A stretch of 64,000 nucleotides of DNA from the NCBI RefSeq assembly GCF_900291465.1, contig NZ_LT985808.1:1932575-1996574 (forward strand). Direction: 5' to 3'. The stretch comes from Bacteroides sp. Marseille-P3684 (GTDB taxonomy: Bacteria; Bacteroidota; Bacteroidia; Bacteroidales; Bacteroidaceae). Below, piece by piece: positions 1 to 8,062 of the stretch. The stretch's first letter is position 1, and each line of letters begins with the position of its first letter. Both the position numbers and the translations under genes were made by a program. Under the pieces are notes generated by a model. That model ran no database searches. It was not told the origin of the DNA and saw nothing but the letters and a program-made list of their open reading frames with translations.

Positions 1-528
1 TTTTGTACGCTCGGCATGAGTATTAGCTAACGGGTGCAAGTCCCTAATGAGCCCTAATAGCGGGAATCATACAGCCAATAGCAAGGGTGTCCATCGTGAG
101 GTGGAATCTGAAGGAAGCTTGCGGCAAACATCTGGTCTGACGAACAGAAACTTCATACAAGGCATATGACCGTGGGTAAGGCTGCAAAACAAGTCAAAGC
201 CCTATAGCTATTCGGAACGGTTGGTGTAAATGAAGCGGACATAAGATGGAAAGTTAATACCCTTATCCGAGGAGGTCTCACGGACGCATGAGAATAGTGA
301 AAAAAAATCGAAATCAGCGGAGTAAAGCTTGCCGTGAGAAGTCAGCAGATGTCATAGTAACAAACGTGTCGATAAGTTTGTGAAGGACAGAACTTTATTT
401 AAGCGATAATAACTGAAAACTACCGTATGTGGGAACGAATGCACAAAACTGGAACTGAAGTTGTAGGCTGCCCTCAGAGAGCTAGGACGGAATCTGCATG
501 GTATGGGGGAGCGCAGACCTGCATATGG

Positions 529-1833
529 ATGGTTGAAGACAATGTCGTGGAAGTACCATTTGACAGAGAGCATCTGTTAGAATCAATTCTGACACCCGAG
601 AACCTGAACAAGGCTTATAAGGCAGTAATCAGCAACAAGGGCTGTGGCGGTATCGACAAGATGTCATGTGATGAACTTCTCCCATGGCTTCTCGCTAATA
701 AGAAAAATCTGATATGCTCTTTGCTTGACGGTAGCTACCGTCCTAACCCCGTCCTTAGAGTGGAAATCCCGAAGGAGAACGGCAAGATGCGACAGTTGGG
801 AATACCGACCGTTGTCGACCGACTGATACAGCAAGCCATCAACCAAGTACTAACCCCCATCTACGAAGCTCAGTTTAGCCGAAACAGTTTCGGTTTCCGT
901 CCGAGACGTGGCTGCCATGATGCATTACGCAGAGCGAAAGACATCGTCAACTCAGGTTACAAATATGTAGTAGACCTTGACCTCGAGCGATTCTTCGATA
1001 CAGTATGCCACAGTCGTCTGATAGAAATACTGAGCCGTACAATAAAGGATGGAAGAGTGGTGAGTCTTATACACAAATATCTCCGCAGCGGAATCCTGAA
1101 TCATGGTATGTTTGAGGCGAGCAATGAGGGTACTCCTCAAGGTGGTCCTCTAAGTCCTCTGTTAAGCAACATCATGCTTAATGAACTTGACAAGGAGCTG
1201 ACCCGAAGAGGTCATCCCTTTGTCCGCTATGCCGATGATTCAATGATATTCTGCCGAAGTAAAAGTGCAGCGGAACAAACCAAGGAGTCCATTATCCGAT
1301 TTATAGAAGGCCAACTTCATCTGAGAGTGAACAAAGAAAAGACGACAGCCTCATATGTCAAAGGGGTAAAATACCTAGGCTACTCCTTCTATAACTCCAA
1401 AGGTAAATTTGAATTGTGCGTACATCCCAAATCCAAAGCCAAGATGAAATCCCGTCTAAAAGAACTGACAGGTCGTAGCAACGGAATGGGTTATGAGCGT
1501 AGAAAACAAAGACTTAACGAGTATATAAGAGGTTGGATAGGTTACTATCGCCTTGCGAATATGAAACGTCTTCTCCTTGAAACGGACGAATGGTTACGAC
1601 GTCGCATACGAATGTGCATATGGAAATCTTGGAAGAACCCTAAGACGAGAATATCAAATCTGATTCGATGTGGAATCCCTAAACGGAAAGCCCATGAATG
1701 GGGTTATACTCGGCTGGGGTACTGGCGTATTGCAGACAGTTGGTTAACACACAGTTCTATGACCAACGAACGACTAAAAATTGCCGGTTATCCAACCCTC
1801 TATGACGAGTATCTCAAATGGTATCCTAAATAA
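529..1833 (+). CDS. ltrA: Group II intron reverse transcriptase/maturase
   Basis: Multifunctional intron-encoded protein that helps the intron RNA splice and copies it into DNA at new sites. From the start chosen here it has 434 residues. The reverse transcriptase domain includes the motifs RQLGIPTVVDRLIQQA, GTPQGGPLSPLLSN and the catalytic YADD (about residues 234-237). It is followed by a group II maturase-specific domain X (RLNEYIRGWIGYYRLANM). The protein ends in LKWYPK with no HNH endonuclease domain, so target cleavage would need another route, for example priming at replication forks. The frame is open from an ATG at 427, but those extra 34 residues overlap bases expected to fold as intron RNA, so the ATG at 529 is preferred. 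The frame is intact. Confidence 0.92.
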   Translation: MVEDNVVEVPFDREHLLESILTPENLNKAYKAVISNKGCGGIDKMSCDELLPWLLANKKNLICSLLDGSYRPNPVLRVEIPKENGKMRQLGIPTVVDRLIQQAINQVLTPIYEAQFSRNSFGFRPRRGCHDALRRAKDIVNSGYKYVVDLDLERFFDTVCHSRLIEILSRTIKDGRVVSLIHKYLRSGILNHGMFEASNEGTPQGGPLSPLLSNIMLNELDKELTRRGHPFVRYADDSMIFCRSKSAAEQTKESIIRFIEGQLHLRVNKEKTTASYVKGVKYLGYSFYNSKGKFELCVHPKSKAKMKSRLKELTGRSNGMGYERRKQRLNEYIRGWIGYYRLANMKRLLLETDEWLRRRIRMCIWKSWKNPKTRISNLIRCGIPKRKAHEWGYTRLGYWRIADSWLTHSSMTNERLKIAGYPTLYDEYLKWYPK

Positions 1834-1834
1834 A

Positions 1835-1926
1835 GAACCGCCACGTGCGGAACCGCATGCGTGGTGGTGGGAGAGGTCGGAAAACGAAAGTAGGAAGAAA
1901 ACTACTTCGTTTTCCTCCTACTCGAT
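1835..1926 (+). other. Group II intron domains V and VI
   Basis: Domain V: CCACG-TGCG pairs with CGCA-(TG)-CGTGG around a GAAC loop, leaving a two-base TG bulge on the 3' side as in catalytic domain V. Domain VI: the distal stem 1879-1893/1902-1915 closes on GAAGAAAA, and the basal stem GAGAGG (1871-1876) pairs with CCT-A-CTC (1917-1923), leaving A1920 unpaired as the likely branch point. The three-base segment between the maturase stop codon and domain V belongs to domain IV. Confidence 0.8.
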
Positions 1927-1938
1927 TAATAGGTGTAT

Positions 1939-2424
1939 TCACTGATTAAGACCAGGATAGTATATAGGGTTATAATAAATACGGATGATAACCTTCATAT
2001 TTGCTTCTGCTACAAAAGATACAGCTCCAGCATGCGCCCCTCCTCTTGGAGTATTTACATCACTGCTTATTACATCTATGTATTCGACGGTTGCTTCCGG
2101 ACGGTATCTTCCGTCAATGCGGATGGTTGATTGGTCAACAACTACGACTACAGAAGCCCCCTTCTCTATTTTGAAACTTCCTGTAGCTCCATTGAATTGA
2201 TAGCTCTTGGCATGGGTCTCATCAGTCACTTTTACCAAAGCCTCGTAGTTGACCAAAGTTCCCAAATTAGGATTCATGTTCCGTTCGAAAGAGACATCCA
2301 CTGTCACAAATTCTTGCTTGACAAACCGAGCTATGATTGTGCTTCCGGCATGGACGAAATACGTACCAACCTGGGACAGGGAGTGTTCACCCCGAATTTT
2401 GAAGATGAATGGAGACGGCTGGAG
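1939..2424 (-). pseudogene. 5'-truncated remnant of an unidentified protein
   Basis: An open frame of 162 codons ends in TGA at 1939-1941 and is closed upstream by TAA at 2425-2427. It has only one internal Met (RNMNPN); the other usable starts are GTG codons, for instance at 2307. The translation is rich in beta-strand-like sequence (GTYFVHAGSTIIARFV, EALVKVTDE, GASVVVVVDQSTIRIDG) and Gly/Val, like the C-terminus of a larger surface or structural protein. I do not recognise the family. The lack of a proper start suggests the 5' part was lost. A short native gene with a GTG start is the alternative. The group II intron lies 12 bases downstream of its stop codon. Confidence 0.4.
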
Positions 2425-2498
2425 TTAGTCTTGCAAAAAGATGCTTCCGAGAGGGTGTAAAAATCCATCGGCTGCGTACGCATTCTTTATTATTGTTG

Positions 2499-2506
2499 TA
2501 CCTTTG
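2499..2506 (+). promoter_or_regulatory. -7 box TACCTTTG
   Basis: Matches the Bacteroides TAnnTTTG -7 box and lies about 73 bases before the PyrD-like gene. The leader that follows can fold a small hairpin around GGGCGG...CCCGC (about 2521-2545). Confidence 0.6.
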
Positions 2507-2578
2507 CAGCATAGCGCGGTGGGCGGTTGACCCGTAAGCCCGCTCACAGAAAGACTTAAGAACTAAAAAGCTCAAATA

Positions 2579-3556
2579 ATGGAAAGACTGAAAACCACCT
2601 TTGCCGGACTGGACTTGAAGAATCCGTTCATTGTCAGCAGTTCGGGATTGACCGATAGTGCCGAGAAGAACCGTCAGCTGGAGCAGGCGGGGGCAGGCGC
2701 CATCGTCCTTAAATCGCTTTTCGAAGAACAGATCATGTGGCAGGCCGCCCATCATGCAGCCGAGACGGACTACCCCGAGGCGGGTGACTACTTGCAGGGC
2801 TACCTTCGTGCCCACTACCTGGATGAATATACCCGTCTGGTGAAAGAGACCAAGAAGGTATGCACGATTCCTGTGATCGCCAGCATCAACTGCTACACGG
2901 ACCGCGAATGGGAAGAGTATGCCAAGGTGATCGAACAGGCCGGAGCGGATGCTATCGAGCTGAACCTGATGGCGCTCCAGGCATCCGTGGATTATCAATA
3001 CGGTTCCTTTGAACAGCGTCACATTGATATCCTGAAACACGTGAGGGAGCAGGTGCATGTGCCGGTCATCGTCAAGCTCGGAAGCAACCTGACGAATCCC
3101 GTGAAGCTCATCGCACAGCTTCAAGCCAACGGGGCAGCAGCCGTGGTGTTGTTCAACCGCTTCTATCATACGGATATTGACATCGACAAGCTGGAATATA
3201 CTGCCGGCCACGTGCTCAGTCACGAGAGTGAGCTTGCCAACTCCCTGCGTTGGATAGGCATTGCCTCCGGAGCAGTGGGACGCATAGACTATGCGGCATC
3301 CGGAGGTGTGACTTCCGGACGGGACATCGTCAAGAGTATCCTGGTGGGTGCTTCAGCTGTGGAAGTATGCAGCGCACTGTATAAGGAGGGTGCAAAAGCC
3401 ATTTATCCCATGCTGGAAGCCATGCGCGACTGGATGGCACTGCACGGTTATGAGACCGTCGGCCAGTTCAAGGGCATGATGGCTGCCAAGGACCCCGAGC
3501 AGGTGAATGCCTTTGAGCGCACGCAGTTCATGAAATATTTCGGTGAAAAGAAATAA
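2579..3556 (+). CDS. Dihydroorotate dehydrogenase-like flavoprotein
   Basis: A 325-residue TIM-barrel protein of the dihydroorotate dehydrogenase family. The N-terminus (FAGLDLKNPFIVSSSGLTD) and the C-terminal phosphate/FMN-binding strand region (SGGVTSGRDIVKSILVGASAVEV) are typical. Where class 1 and class 2 enzymes have a catalytic S/C-x-N-x-PG loop after the fourth strand, this protein reads IELNLMALQASVD, so that catalytic motif is missing. It therefore belongs to the DHOD-like group often found in Bacteroidales, not clearly to PyrD itself. No other pyrimidine gene is nearby and the gene looks monocistronic. Role in pyrimidine synthesis is unproven; an FMN-dependent oxidoreductase is the safer name. 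Confidence 0.85.
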   Translation: MERLKTTFAGLDLKNPFIVSSSGLTDSAEKNRQLEQAGAGAIVLKSLFEEQIMWQAAHHAAETDYPEAGDYLQGYLRAHYLDEYTRLVKETKKVCTIPVIASINCYTDREWEEYAKVIEQAGADAIELNLMALQASVDYQYGSFEQRHIDILKHVREQVHVPVIVKLGSNLTNPVKLIAQLQANGAAAVVLFNRFYHTDIDIDKLEYTAGHVLSHESELANSLRWIGIASGAVGRIDYAASGGVTSGRDIVKSILVGASAVEVCSALYKEGAKAIYPMLEAMRDWMALHGYETVGQFKGMMAAKDPEQVNAFERTQFMKYFGEKK

Positions 3557-3579
3557 ATGTACTTACTCTTTTTTACGCA

Positions 3580-3654
3580 GACGACGCGGATGACGCAGGT
3601 TGTGCAGTCCCTGAAACAATCTCGGGAGATGAACCTTGCATCATCCGCGTTGTC
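3580..3654. repeat. Long inverted repeat downstream of the PyrD-like gene
   Basis: The left arm (3580-3599) and right arm (3634-3654) are about 20 bases each and pair with few mismatches; the shared core is ACGCGGATGA. The loop is about 34 bases. No T-run follows, so it is not a standard intrinsic terminator, although it may stabilise the mRNA end. Confidence 0.6.
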
Positions 3655-3724
3655 GGTATCTGAGAGGGACGGCATGCGATGTGTCCCCGTGTACAGACAG
3701 TGTCTAACTCAATCTATCGTGTAA

Positions 3725-5419
3725 ATGAAAAATAAAACATTCTTATTGATTCTTCTCTGCGTCTGCATCGTTACGGTGTTCCCCTTCCTGGGGGAAACCT
3801 TGTTCCAAAGCAAGGGGGAGCCGCGTGAAGCCATTGTGGCAGTGTCGATGCTCCAGACGGACAACTGGATTCTCCCCATCAACAATGGTGGAGATATCGC
3901 CTACAAACCCCCGTTCTTCCATTGGTGTATCGCAGCCTTCTCAACCCTTGCCGGACAGGTGACGGAATATACCTCGCGGTTGCCGTCAGCGCTTGCCATG
4001 ATTCTGATGGTCGTCTGTGTCTACTTGTTTTATTCCCGCCGGCGAGGAACGGAAGTGGCATTGGTGACAGCTCTGGTCACCCTTACAGCTTTTGAGGTGC
4101 ATCGTGGCGGATGGGCCTGTCGCGTGGATATGGTGTTGACACTCTTCATCGTGCTTGCCTTGCTGCAGCTCTTCCGTTGGCAGGAGAGGGGCGGACGCGG
4201 TTTCCCCTATTGGGCGGTGCTGTGGATGAGCTGTGCGACGTTGACCAAAGGTCCGGTAGGCATCATCCTGCCTTGTCTGGTGACAGGAGTATTCATGCTT
4301 CTCAGAGGACGCCGCTTCTGGTATGCGGTCGGTAAGATGGCTGTGATTGCCGTGGCGTCCTGTGTGTTGCCGGCGGTGTGGTATATTGCGGCCTACCAAC
4401 AGGGAGGGGAGGAATTCTTCAATCTGGTGATGGAAGAGAATTTCGGGCGTTTCATGGGCAAGATGAGCTATGAGTCGCACGTGCATGGCATGCACTATAA
4501 TTTCATCACGGTCCTGTCGGGGTATGTGCCATACACCTTGTTGCTTGTCATGGCATTGCCGTGGGCGATCCGTCGGTTGCGTGCCTGGCAACGTCCGAAG
4601 CATTGGTGGCAGTCGTTCAAGACTTATATCCGGGAAATGGATGAGGCGCGGCTTTTCTCCCTGTTGAGCATTGTTCTTATCTTCGTGTTCTACTGCATTC
4701 CCAAGAGCAAGCGCAGCACCTACCTTCTTCCCATTTATCCCTTCCTCGCTTATTTCCTGGCAGAGTTCCTGCTTGGGTTGTCGGGCAGACGGTCGCCGTT
4801 GTTGCGTGCCTATGGCGTCATACTGTCTGTTGTCGCTTTTCTGCCGATGCTTGCCTTTTTCCTCATTAAAGGCGGTGTGGTGTCCAAGTTCATCCCGGCT
4901 GATAAGGCAGAGTCAAGCTTTGGGCTGATTGTCCATATTATGGAGACTACGCCGATTGACTGGATACATTGGGTCTACATCGTACTTCCCGTCGTGGCAA
5001 TCTTTATTTTCGTGAAGTATGTAAGGGAGAAGCGCGCCTTGCTTTATCCCGTGTTGGGACTTGTCTTCACCATCTATATCTCGCTCGATTCGGTCTACCA
5101 GCCGGAGGTGATGAATGCCAAGTCGGACAAGCCCATTGCGGAAGACATCCGTGCGCAAGTGCCAGAAGGTAATTTATACAGTTACATTTCCATTGATATG
5201 ATGCGTTACTTCACGGTGAATTTCTATCTGGACAACCGGGTACTCCAGTTTGAGAACGAGCAGCCGCGTGAAGGCTACCTGCTGATTGGTCCGAATGACT
5301 ATGAATCATTTGTCAAACGTCATACGAACTATGAGTTTGAAGAGGTATACCGCAGTGTGAAGAAGAGCTGTGATACGAAGCAACCGATTGTGATGTATCG
5401 TTTCCGGATGAAGCATTAG
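3725..5419 (+). CDS. GT39/ArnT-like membrane glycosyltransferase
   Basis: Polytopic inner-membrane protein of 564 residues in the dolichyl-phosphate-mannose mannosyltransferase / ArnT superfamily, which transfers sugars from polyprenyl-phosphate carriers to lipid A or proteins on the periplasmic side. The N-terminal hydrophobic segment is followed by the family signature region (SKGEPREAIVAVSMLQT, then AYKPPFFHW) in the first periplasmic loop, which contains the catalytic-type acidic residue. About eleven hydrophobic segments follow, with an Arg-rich loop RRRGTEV near residue 105 and a C-terminal soluble part from about residue 470. Substrate is not predictable. It stands alone between two terminator-like hairpins. 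The start ATG at 3725 is the only one preceding the signal-like first helix. Confidence 0.85.
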   Translation: MKNKTFLLILLCVCIVTVFPFLGETLFQSKGEPREAIVAVSMLQTDNWILPINNGGDIAYKPPFFHWCIAAFSTLAGQVTEYTSRLPSALAMILMVVCVYLFYSRRRGTEVALVTALVTLTAFEVHRGGWACRVDMVLTLFIVLALLQLFRWQERGGRGFPYWAVLWMSCATLTKGPVGIILPCLVTGVFMLLRGRRFWYAVGKMAVIAVASCVLPAVWYIAAYQQGGEEFFNLVMEENFGRFMGKMSYESHVHGMHYNFITVLSGYVPYTLLLVMALPWAIRRLRAWQRPKHWWQSFKTYIREMDEARLFSLLSIVLIFVFYCIPKSKRSTYLLPIYPFLAYFLAEFLLGLSGRRSPLLRAYGVILSVVAFLPMLAFFLIKGGVVSKFIPADKAESSFGLIVHIMETTPIDWIHWVYIVLPVVAIFIFVKYVREKRALLYPVLGLVFTIYISLDSVYQPEVMNAKSDKPIAEDIRAQVPEGNLYSYISIDMMRYFTVNFYLDNRVLQFENEQPREGYLLIGPNDYESFVKRHTNYEFEEVYRSVKKSCDTKQPIVMYRFRMKH

Positions 5420-5420
5420 C

Positions 5421-5446
5421 CCCAATCGGTCTAATGACCGATTGGG
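5421..5446 (+). terminator. Perfect hairpin after the GT39 gene
   Basis: CCCAATCGGTC-TAAT-GACCGATTGGG, an 11-bp perfect stem directly after the stop codon, without a T-run. A related hairpin sits after fkp (48412-48457). Confidence 0.65.
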
Positions 5447-5473
5447 AATTAAGGGAGAATATATGATGATACT

Positions 5474-5512
5474 AAAAAAGGTAATGTGACGTCCATTCAC
5501 ATTACCTTTTTT
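5474..5512. terminator. Bidirectional intrinsic terminator
   Basis: AAAAAAGGTAATGTGA pairs with TCACATTACCTTTTTT around a 7-base loop. It serves the GT39 gene on the plus strand and the rluA operon on the minus strand. Confidence 0.88.
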
Positions 5513-5514
5513 AT

Positions 5515-6183
5515 TTAGGATTGAAAACCTTTCCACAGATTGCCTTCCGGCAAGGGGGCCTCCAGCTCAATCAGCTCCTTGGAGACAGGATGTATGAAGC
5601 TCACCCGACGTGCATGCAGGCAGATGCTTCCATCGGGGTTGGAACGGGGAAATCCGTATTTCAAATCTCCCTTGATGGGACATCCGATCTTTGCCAGTTG
5701 GCAACGTATCTGGTGATGGCGCCCTGTCTTCAAATCAACTTCCAGCAAGAAGTAATTATCCGAATGGCCAATGAGCTTATAGTGCAGGATGGCTTTCTTC
5801 GCTCCGGGCTTCTCACGGTCGTATGCATACGATTTGTTCTGTTTCTCGTTACGCACCAGGTAATGCTCCAGAGTTGCTTCGGTCTCTTGTGGGCAATTCT
5901 TCACAATCGCCCAATACGTCTTGTGTACATCACCATTCTTGAACATCTCGTTCAAGCGTGCCAGTGCCTTGCTGGTCTTGGCAAACACCACAAGTCCGCT
6001 TACCGGACGGTCAAGGCGGTGGGTTACACCGATGAACACATTCCCGGGTTTATTGTATTTCTCCTTCAGGTAATGTTTCACCAGTTCTGATAGCGGTGTA
6101 TCCCCCGTTTTGTCTCCCTGGACAATTTCAGAAGCCGTTTTGCTGACGACAATGATGTGGTTGTCTTCGTAGATGACTTTCAT
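5515..6183 (-). CDS. RluA-family pseudouridine synthase
   Basis: A 222-residue stand-alone catalytic domain that isomerises uridine to pseudouridine in rRNA or tRNA. The catalytic aspartate is in HRLDRPVSGLVVFAKTSKA (about residue 57), and the family's later motif RHHQIRCQLAKIGCPIKGD is present. There is no S4 RNA-binding domain, so it resembles the short RluA/TruC type; target sites cannot be read from the sequence. It is the last gene of a minus-strand run tetR-fabG-rluA, 5 bases after fabG. Confidence 0.92.
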   Translation of the reverse strand: MKVIYEDNHIIVVSKTASEIVQGDKTGDTPLSELVKHYLKEKYNKPGNVFIGVTHRLDRPVSGLVVFAKTSKALARLNEMFKNGDVHKTYWAIVKNCPQETEATLEHYLVRNEKQNKSYAYDREKPGAKKAILHYKLIGHSDNYFLLEVDLKTGRHHQIRCQLAKIGCPIKGDLKYGFPRSNPDGSICLHARRVSFIHPVSKELIELEAPLPEGNLWKGFQS

Positions 6184-6188
6184 GCAGC

Positions 6189-6935
6189 TTACATGTTCAT
6201 GCCGCCATCCACCTGGATTACCTGTCCGCTGACATAGGAAGACATGTCGGAAGCCAGGAAGGTAGCAATGTTTGCTACATCTTCAGGGGTACCTCCACGA
6301 CGGAGAGGAATCTTCTTGCACCATTCGGCCTTTACTTCCTCAGACAGCTTGGCCGTCATATCGGTAATGATGAATCCCGGAGCGATGGCGTTGGCGCGGA
6401 TGCCACGTGAACCCAACTCTTGTGCGATGGATTTTGCCAAGCCGATCATTCCAGCTTTGGAAGCTGAGTAGTTGCACTGTCCGGCATTGCCATGTACACC
6501 GACAACTGAGGCCATGTTGATGATGCTTCCTGATTTCTGACGCATCATGATGGGTGTGCACGCATGAATGAAGTTGAAGGCAGATTTCAAGTTCACGGCG
6601 ATTACCGCATCCCATTGAGCCTCGCTCATACGCATCATCAGACCATCTTTGGTAATACCTGCATTGTTCACCAGGATATCCACCGAACCAAAATCCTCTT
6701 TGATTTGGTTGACAACTTTCTCGGTCTCTTCAAAGTTGGCAGCGTTGGATGCATAACCCTTCACTTTCACGCCAAAAGCGGCAATTTCTTTTTCTGTATT
6801 TTGCCCGTTTTCGTCAATCACCAAGTCAGTAAAAGCAATGTTTGCACCTTCAGCTGCAAACTTCAGTGCAATCGCCTTGCCAATGCCGCGTGCAGCACCG
6901 GTCACGATTGCAGTCTTTCCAGTTAGTAAACCCAT
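6189..6935 (-). CDS. fabG: 3-oxoacyl-[acyl-carrier-protein] reductase
   Basis: NADPH-dependent reduction of 3-oxoacyl-ACP in type II fatty-acid elongation. The 248-residue short-chain dehydrogenase has the nucleotide-binding GAARGIGKAIAL near the N-terminus, the NNAG motif (NNAGITKDGL), the catalytic Ser region (SIINMASVVG) and YSASKAG with the active-site Tyr and Lys. The end GQVIQVDGGMNM is typical of FabG. It lies between a TetR-type regulator 36 bases upstream and an rluA-type gene 5 bases downstream. The link with the regulator hints at control by acyl-CoA or acyl-ACP levels, but that is inference. Confidence 0.95.
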   Translation of the reverse strand: MGLLTGKTAIVTGAARGIGKAIALKFAAEGANIAFTDLVIDENGQNTEKEIAAFGVKVKGYASNAANFEETEKVVNQIKEDFGSVDILVNNAGITKDGLMMRMSEAQWDAVIAVNLKSAFNFIHACTPIMMRQKSGSIINMASVVGVHGNAGQCNYSASKAGMIGLAKSIAQELGSRGIRANAIAPGFIITDMTAKLSEEVKAEWCKKIPLRRGGTPEDVANIATFLASDMSSYVSGQVIQVDGGMNM

Positions 6936-6971
6936 AGTTTTTCGTATTTATTAGTGATAAGTAATTCTTGT

Positions 6972-7559
6972 TCATTCCATTTTTCCCAAAGCTCCGAAGA
7001 CCAGCTTCTCAACGCATCTTTTACTCTCTTCGTCAGGGACTCCGTCTCCAATCAGTCCACGGATGTATGGGATTTCAATGCCTTTGATGGAATAGTGCAG
7101 GATATCTGCCACCAGGTTGACATTCTCTATATGAAATACCCCTTTTTCATTTCCTTCTGTCAGGATGTCCCTGTATAGCTGGATTTCCTGTTTGTCGAAT
7201 TCTTTCCGGCATGTTTCCACAGTCCAGATATCGCGGAAGAAGGATGCTTTGAGTGTTCCGTTGCGGTAAACCACTTCCTTCACAATACTCAAGCGGGTAT
7301 AAATGAGCTCCAGGATCTTTTCGTCGGGTGGGATGTTCTTGACAACTACCGTTTTCATTTCTTCAGAAAGTCGGTTCAGTTCTGATTCTATGACGGCCCA
7401 GTAAATGTCTTCCTTGCTTTTGAAATAAGTATATAAGGTACGTCTTCCCTTTTTGGAAGCCAAAGCAATGTCATTCATCGTGGTGTCATCTACTCCTTTC
7501 CTGGCAAACAACTGTCTTGCCACCTCGACTAAAAGATTCCTTGTTTTAGATATCGCCAT
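6972..7559 (-). CDS. TetR/AcrR-family transcriptional regulator
   Basis: A 195-residue one-domain-plus-ligand-pocket repressor type. The N-terminal helix-turn-helix includes ARQLFARKGVDDTTMNDIA and the recognition helix region KKGRRTLYTYFKSKEDI (about residues 33-50), typical of TetR proteins. The C-terminal part is mostly helical and not recognisable as a specific ligand domain. It is the first gene of a minus-strand transcription unit with fabG and rluA, so it may control its own operon. The ligand is unknown. Confidence 0.9.
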   Translation of the reverse strand: MAISKTRNLLVEVARQLFARKGVDDTTMNDIALASKKGRRTLYTYFKSKEDIYWAVIESELNRLSEEMKTVVVKNIPPDEKILELIYTRLSIVKEVVYRNGTLKASFFRDIWTVETCRKEFDKQEIQLYRDILTEGNEKGVFHIENVNLVADILHYSIKGIEIPYIRGLIGDGVPDEESKRCVEKLVFGALGKME

Positions 7560-7818
7560 AGAGAATTCCCTTCCGTATACTTATTATTAATGTAAATCAT
7601 TGGCGAAAATAGTACATTTCTTTTTATTTACAAAAGGATTGTGGATATTCTTCTCGCTTTCTTCAGAATGGAAGTTATAGTCCGATTACGCTTCTTCAGT
7701 GAGGCTCTGGTGGAAAAACAGACAAAAAAATCTCATGAATATTCAACTGCTAATTTGTTGTTTATTAGTGTTCTATCGATGTTGTATTTAAAAAGCTGCA
7801 AAAAAAGTGCTGCAAATG

Positions 7819-7849
7819 TTTGCTAGTAACAAAAAAAGCCGTACCTTTG
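7819..7849 (+). promoter_or_regulatory. Promoter of initiator tRNA gene
   Basis: TTTG (7819-7822), 19-base spacer, TACCTTTG (7842-7849). Transcription would start about 30 bases before the tRNA. The rest of the gene-free stretch 7560-7818 shows only AT-rich sequence upstream of the TetR gene. Confidence 0.75.
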
Positions 7850-7884
7850 CATCGCAATTGAGAAACAAAGCAATTGATAAACAT

Positions 7885-7957
<73 letters not shown>

Positions 7958-7966
7958 CTAAAATGA

Positions 7967-8003
7967 GGATAGATTGTTAGAAATGACAATTTATCCTTTT
8001 TTT
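7967..8003 (+). terminator. Terminator of tRNA-fMet
   Basis: GGATAGATTGT pairs with ACAATTTATCC (one mismatch) and is followed by seven T. Confidence 0.85.
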
Positions 8004-8062
8004 GTTTTGGTCTTGTCTGATGAGCCGGGAGCGGGGCGGCTCAGTGGCTCAGGGATAGCGTA

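Larger units (their letters stand above)
5..1926 (+). mobile_element. Group II intron, essentially full length
   Basis: A self-splicing retroelement encoding its own maturase. The left end reads GTACGCTCGGCATGAG from base 5, resembling the GTGYG-type 5' end of bacterial group II introns. The 3' part has a domain V hairpin (1835-1869) with the usual two-base bulge, and a domain VI hairpin (1871-1926) with a bulged A at 1920, six bases before the proposed 3' end AT at 1925-1926. Only four bases of 5' exon (TTTT) are in the window, so the target-site pairing cannot be read. The right exon begins TAATAGG, just downstream of the stop codon of a gene remnant on the other strand. Exact ends are inferred from structure, not from an empty site. 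Confidence 0.88.

Noticed and set aside
2131-2460. Plus-strand ORF antisense to the gene remnant
   Set aside because: No recognisable domain and it overlaps the better-patterned minus-strand frame; probably a shadow.
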